Positions 61,890 through 64,000 of a stretch of 64,000 nucleotides of DNA are shown piece after piece. The first letter of the stretch is position 1, and every line of letters begins with the position of its first letter. Position numbers and translations under genes: made by a program. The notes below the pieces were generated by a model. That model was not told the DNA's origin. It made no database searches and saw only the letters and a program-made list of their open reading frames with translations. The stretch is from Candidatus Heimdallarchaeota archaeon (lineage in GTDB: Archaea > Asgardarchaeota > Heimdallarchaeia > Hodarchaeales > Hodarchaeaceae): positions 821,057 to 885,056 of the forward strand of contig CP070695.1 of assembly GCA_020353515.1 (NCBI GenBank), in the 5' to 3' direction.

Positions 61890-64000
61890 ATGTCGAAAGA
61901 CTTATATGACCAGCTAGGGCTCACATCAGAAGAGACCCGAGTTTATAGCATTATCATTTCTAATTTAGTGAGAACAATTGATGAAGTAGTAATTTTGGCA
62001 AGGGATCTAAACCCTGAAGTTATTAAAACCGCTCTCGACGGATTAGAAAAGAAAAAATTTTTACGAGTAATTCCTGGGAAGGTGCCTCAGTATATCGCCT
62101 TAGCTCCAGCAATAGCTGTTACTAGTGAAATTGACAGGCAAATAGAAAACGAATTGAATCAAAGTCAAGAGGAAATCATGAATCGGTGGGAAGTAGGACA
62201 AAAAGAACTGCTAGATATGATCAATGATTTCCAAAAGGGTCCAGAACTGTTCACAAGAACTGAAAGAGAGATTCACTCCCATATTAATACCTATATGGAA
62301 CAGATAAAGACTAAAAGTATGGAGATCCTACAACAGATCAAAAAACAGATCTCTGTTCAAAATCAAAAAAATTCTAAAAGTCTAGAGGAATTGAGGTCAG
62401 ATTTCTCTTCTAATTTAGAAGCAGAAGTTCAAAAAAACATCTCACAGCTTGAATCACAACTTCAAGCAATCAAAGATGCTCAAACAGAAGAAAGAGCACA
62501 ACTTCTTGAGAAAATTTCAAAAATTTACTCTGAAAGAATTGATAGTTTCAACATTCTATTCTCTCAAGTGAAACAATCAGTTCAAACACATCAACAACAG
62601 CTTTCAAATTCAACTGAGAATTTAAATTCGACCCTCACGAGTGTTAATGAACAAACAAAGCGGAATATCAAGAATAGTAAGGCCACTAGCCAAGAAGATC
62701 TCGATTCAATTGAAGAAGAGGTAACTAAGAGAGTTATTGATAAATTAACAATCATTAATCAAAGTATTGAATCAGTGCAATCAAATCTCATAGAAGTAAG
62801 TGAGGAATCATTGAAGTCCATTCAAGGAATGGTTGGAATTTTCAGGGAAAAAACTTCTCAAAGTTCAGCCTCTGTAGTGGAAATCACAAATAAAACAGCA
62901 GAAAATCTATGGCAACACATTCAAAAGATGCTTCAATCGTTTGCCCAAACTATCAGTAGTTTAGATGAGGTTAAAGAAAAACTAACCTCACAAGAAACAA
63001 TTAACAAATTAAATGTCGCAACTTCTAGCGTAAAGGATGGATTATTTAAAGGATTAGAAAACCTCGACGAGGTTTATACAGGTGGAGTAACACTTATCAA
63101 TACAGAAATGACTAAACAGTTGTTATCCTTTCAAGAAAGAATGCAAAACGATATTTCACAATTATTTACACAGCTAGAAAGTTCTATCCAAGAAAAATAT
63201 GCTATTGGTATAGAAAAAATCACTGATTTACCCTTGGAAATCTCCTCTCTTTTAGATACTAATAGAAATATGATTATTCAAGAAACTTCAGAATTACATA
63301 ATAAAGTTTTAGGAGATTTTAAGCAGCAAATTCAACCCACGATTAACAATCTATCAGAATATTTTACAGAAATGATAAGGAAGATATCAGATTCAGAAAA
63401 GGTCTTCATTGAGGATTCAGAGATAGATTTAGTAGATATATCAACTGCTATCGATGAACTAAACCTGAAAATGAAGGAAACAGTTTCAAATCGTGGGAAG
63501 CTCTCAGAAGCATTACAATACCTCCGAAATGTAGCAAATGAGGAATTCTCGTCTTTTGGATCTTCTGCCAATATGATGCTAGGCCAAATGCAATCAACGA
63601 TAACTGAAAATGTTGCAGCACGAACAGAAGAGATTTCTCAGAATTTTGAAGTGATTAATCAAGTTACTGGGGAATTAAATAAGATTTCAAACAATTCTCA
63701 AGCAGAAATCTCAAAAATTCTTGAACAATTGGAAACTAGCATAGATGCTGGGAATCAAACAATTTCTGAAGCTTTTGATCAGGATATTGCTAATCTCGCG
63801 ATGGATGTTGAAGAAATTAACAAAGCAGCGATAAAAGAGCAAGAGGATCTAATAATTGCATCAAATGACCGATTAAGTTCTCTAAGTGATAGAATTGGAA
63901 AATCAACCCTAGAACTCAGTCGTAATATTCCCACTCAATTAGAGGAATACCAAGCACGCCATACTGACGATTTTAATAATTTCGATAGAGCAGTAAAGGC
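61890..64000 (+). CDS. TrmB-type winged-helix protein with giant coiled coil (3' end beyond window)
   Basis: Open from ATG 61890 (GTGATAATT just before) to the window edge, over 700 residues, with no stop. Residues about 1-80 are a TrmB winged helix (LYDQLGLTSEETRVYSIIIS, then ALDGLEKKKFLRVIPGKVPQ). From about residue 90 on, the protein is one long Gln/Ser/Glu/Lys-rich heptad array without Pro, with only short breaks. It resembles a regulator head carried on a structural coiled coil, such as filament or chromosome-associated proteins, but no ATPase domain is seen so far. Confidence 0.8.
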   Translation, partial: MSKDLYDQLGLTSEETRVYSIIISNLVRTIDEVVILARDLNPEVIKTALDGLEKKKFLRVIPGKVPQYIALAPAIAVTSEIDRQIENELNQSQEEIMNRWEVGQKELLDMINDFQKGPELFTRTEREIHSHINTYMEQIKTKSMEILQQIKKQISVQNQKNSKSLEELRSDFSSNLEAEVQKNISQLESQLQAIKDAQTEERAQLLEKISKIYSERIDSFNILFSQVKQSVQTHQQQLSNSTENLNSTLTSVNEQTKRNIKNSKATSQEDLDSIEEEVTKRVIDKLTIINQSIESVQSNLIEVSEESLKSIQGMVGIFREKTSQSSASVVEITNKTAENLWQHIQKMLQSFAQTISSLDEVKEKLTSQETINKLNVATSSVKDGLFKGLENLDEVYTGGVTLINTEMTKQLLSFQERMQNDISQLFTQLESSIQEKYAIGIEKITDLPLEISSLLDTNRNMIIQETSELHNKVLGDFKQQIQPTINNLSEYFTEMIRKISDSEKVFIEDSEIDLVDISTAIDELNLKMKETVSNRGKLSEALQYLRNVANEEFSSFGSSANMMLGQMQSTITENVAARTEEISQNFEVINQVTGELNKISNNSQAEISKILEQLETSIDAGNQTISEAFDQDIANLAMDVEEINKAAIKEQEDLIIASNDRLSSLSDRIGKSTLELSRNIPTQLEEYQARHTDDFNNFDRAVK

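Overview
The window comes from an AT-rich archaeon, most likely an Asgard archaeon; a Heimdallarchaeia-type lineage is my tentative guess. The evidence is a Ras/Rab-like small GTPase with all five G motifs, a second divergent GTPase, an RPA-type OB-fold protein with an RGG-like tail, an AN1 zinc finger, TrmB-type regulators (one with a giant coiled-coil tail), a large alpha-solenoid protein, a UbiA-type prenyltransferase, tungsten-type aldehyde:ferredoxin oxidoreductase, archaeal TATA boxes, and Shine-Dalgarno sites of the AGGAGGTGAT type. I see no rRNA, tRNA, CRISPR array or intact insertion sequence.

Layout. 1-7.6 kb: a cut-off secreted subtilisin, a 1.46-kb gap holding a candidate structured RNA and the first of three decayed repeat copies, a winged-helix regulator flanked by the other two copies, a class III aminotransferase and a membrane protein. 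7.7-9.9 kb: a GYD protein, then a minus-strand DUF3795-GNAT-UbiA run. 10-21.3 kb: a HerA-like ATPase with a cysteine-rich tail, divergent from a GTPase / tandem winged-helix / amidohydrolase / GCS2-like ligase / vWA / Toprim series. 21.4-28.6 kb: threonine dehydrogenase, a small unknown gene, a 1,164-residue solenoid protein, a sugar symporter and a methyltransferase with an odd start. 28.6-42 kb: carbon metabolism (MaoC dehydratase, glucan phosphorylase, phosphofructokinase, C69 dipeptidase, double-SIS protein, MoaD-like protein, an aldehyde oxidoreductase fused to hexulose-phosphate synthase, M29 aminopeptidase, and a DegT aminotransferase fused to a Gfo/Idh/MocA dehydrogenase). 42-53.5 kb: OB-fold protein, thioredoxin, DnaJ, a small GTPase operon, a metallophosphoesterase, a KaiC-like protein with a broken P-loop, a hydrolase-fold protein lacking its catalytic residues, an FAD oxidase, and a HAD/AN1/M50 operon. 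53.5-64 kb: a secreted FIMAH-domain protein between a regulator-gene fossil and its intact paralogue, an OPT-type transporter with a palindromic operator, an RHH protein, a degenerate SF2 helicase and a cut-off TrmB/coiled-coil gene.

How genes may work together. Glucan phosphorylase and the ATP-type phosphofructokinase feed hexose phosphates into glycolysis. The double-SIS (PHI-like) protein and the HPS domain could convert fructose-6-P to ribulose-5-P plus formaldehyde, and the oxidoreductase fused to HPS could oxidise that formaldehyde to formate while reducing ferredoxin. This compact pentose-supply and formaldehyde-disposal module is the most striking arrangement here. A second fusion (DegT + Gfo/Idh/MocA) likewise joins two consecutive steps, 3-oxidation and transamination of a sugar. 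Several proteins (alpha/beta hydrolase, KaiC-like, SF2 helicase) keep their fold but have lost catalytic motifs, which suggests binding or scaffold roles.
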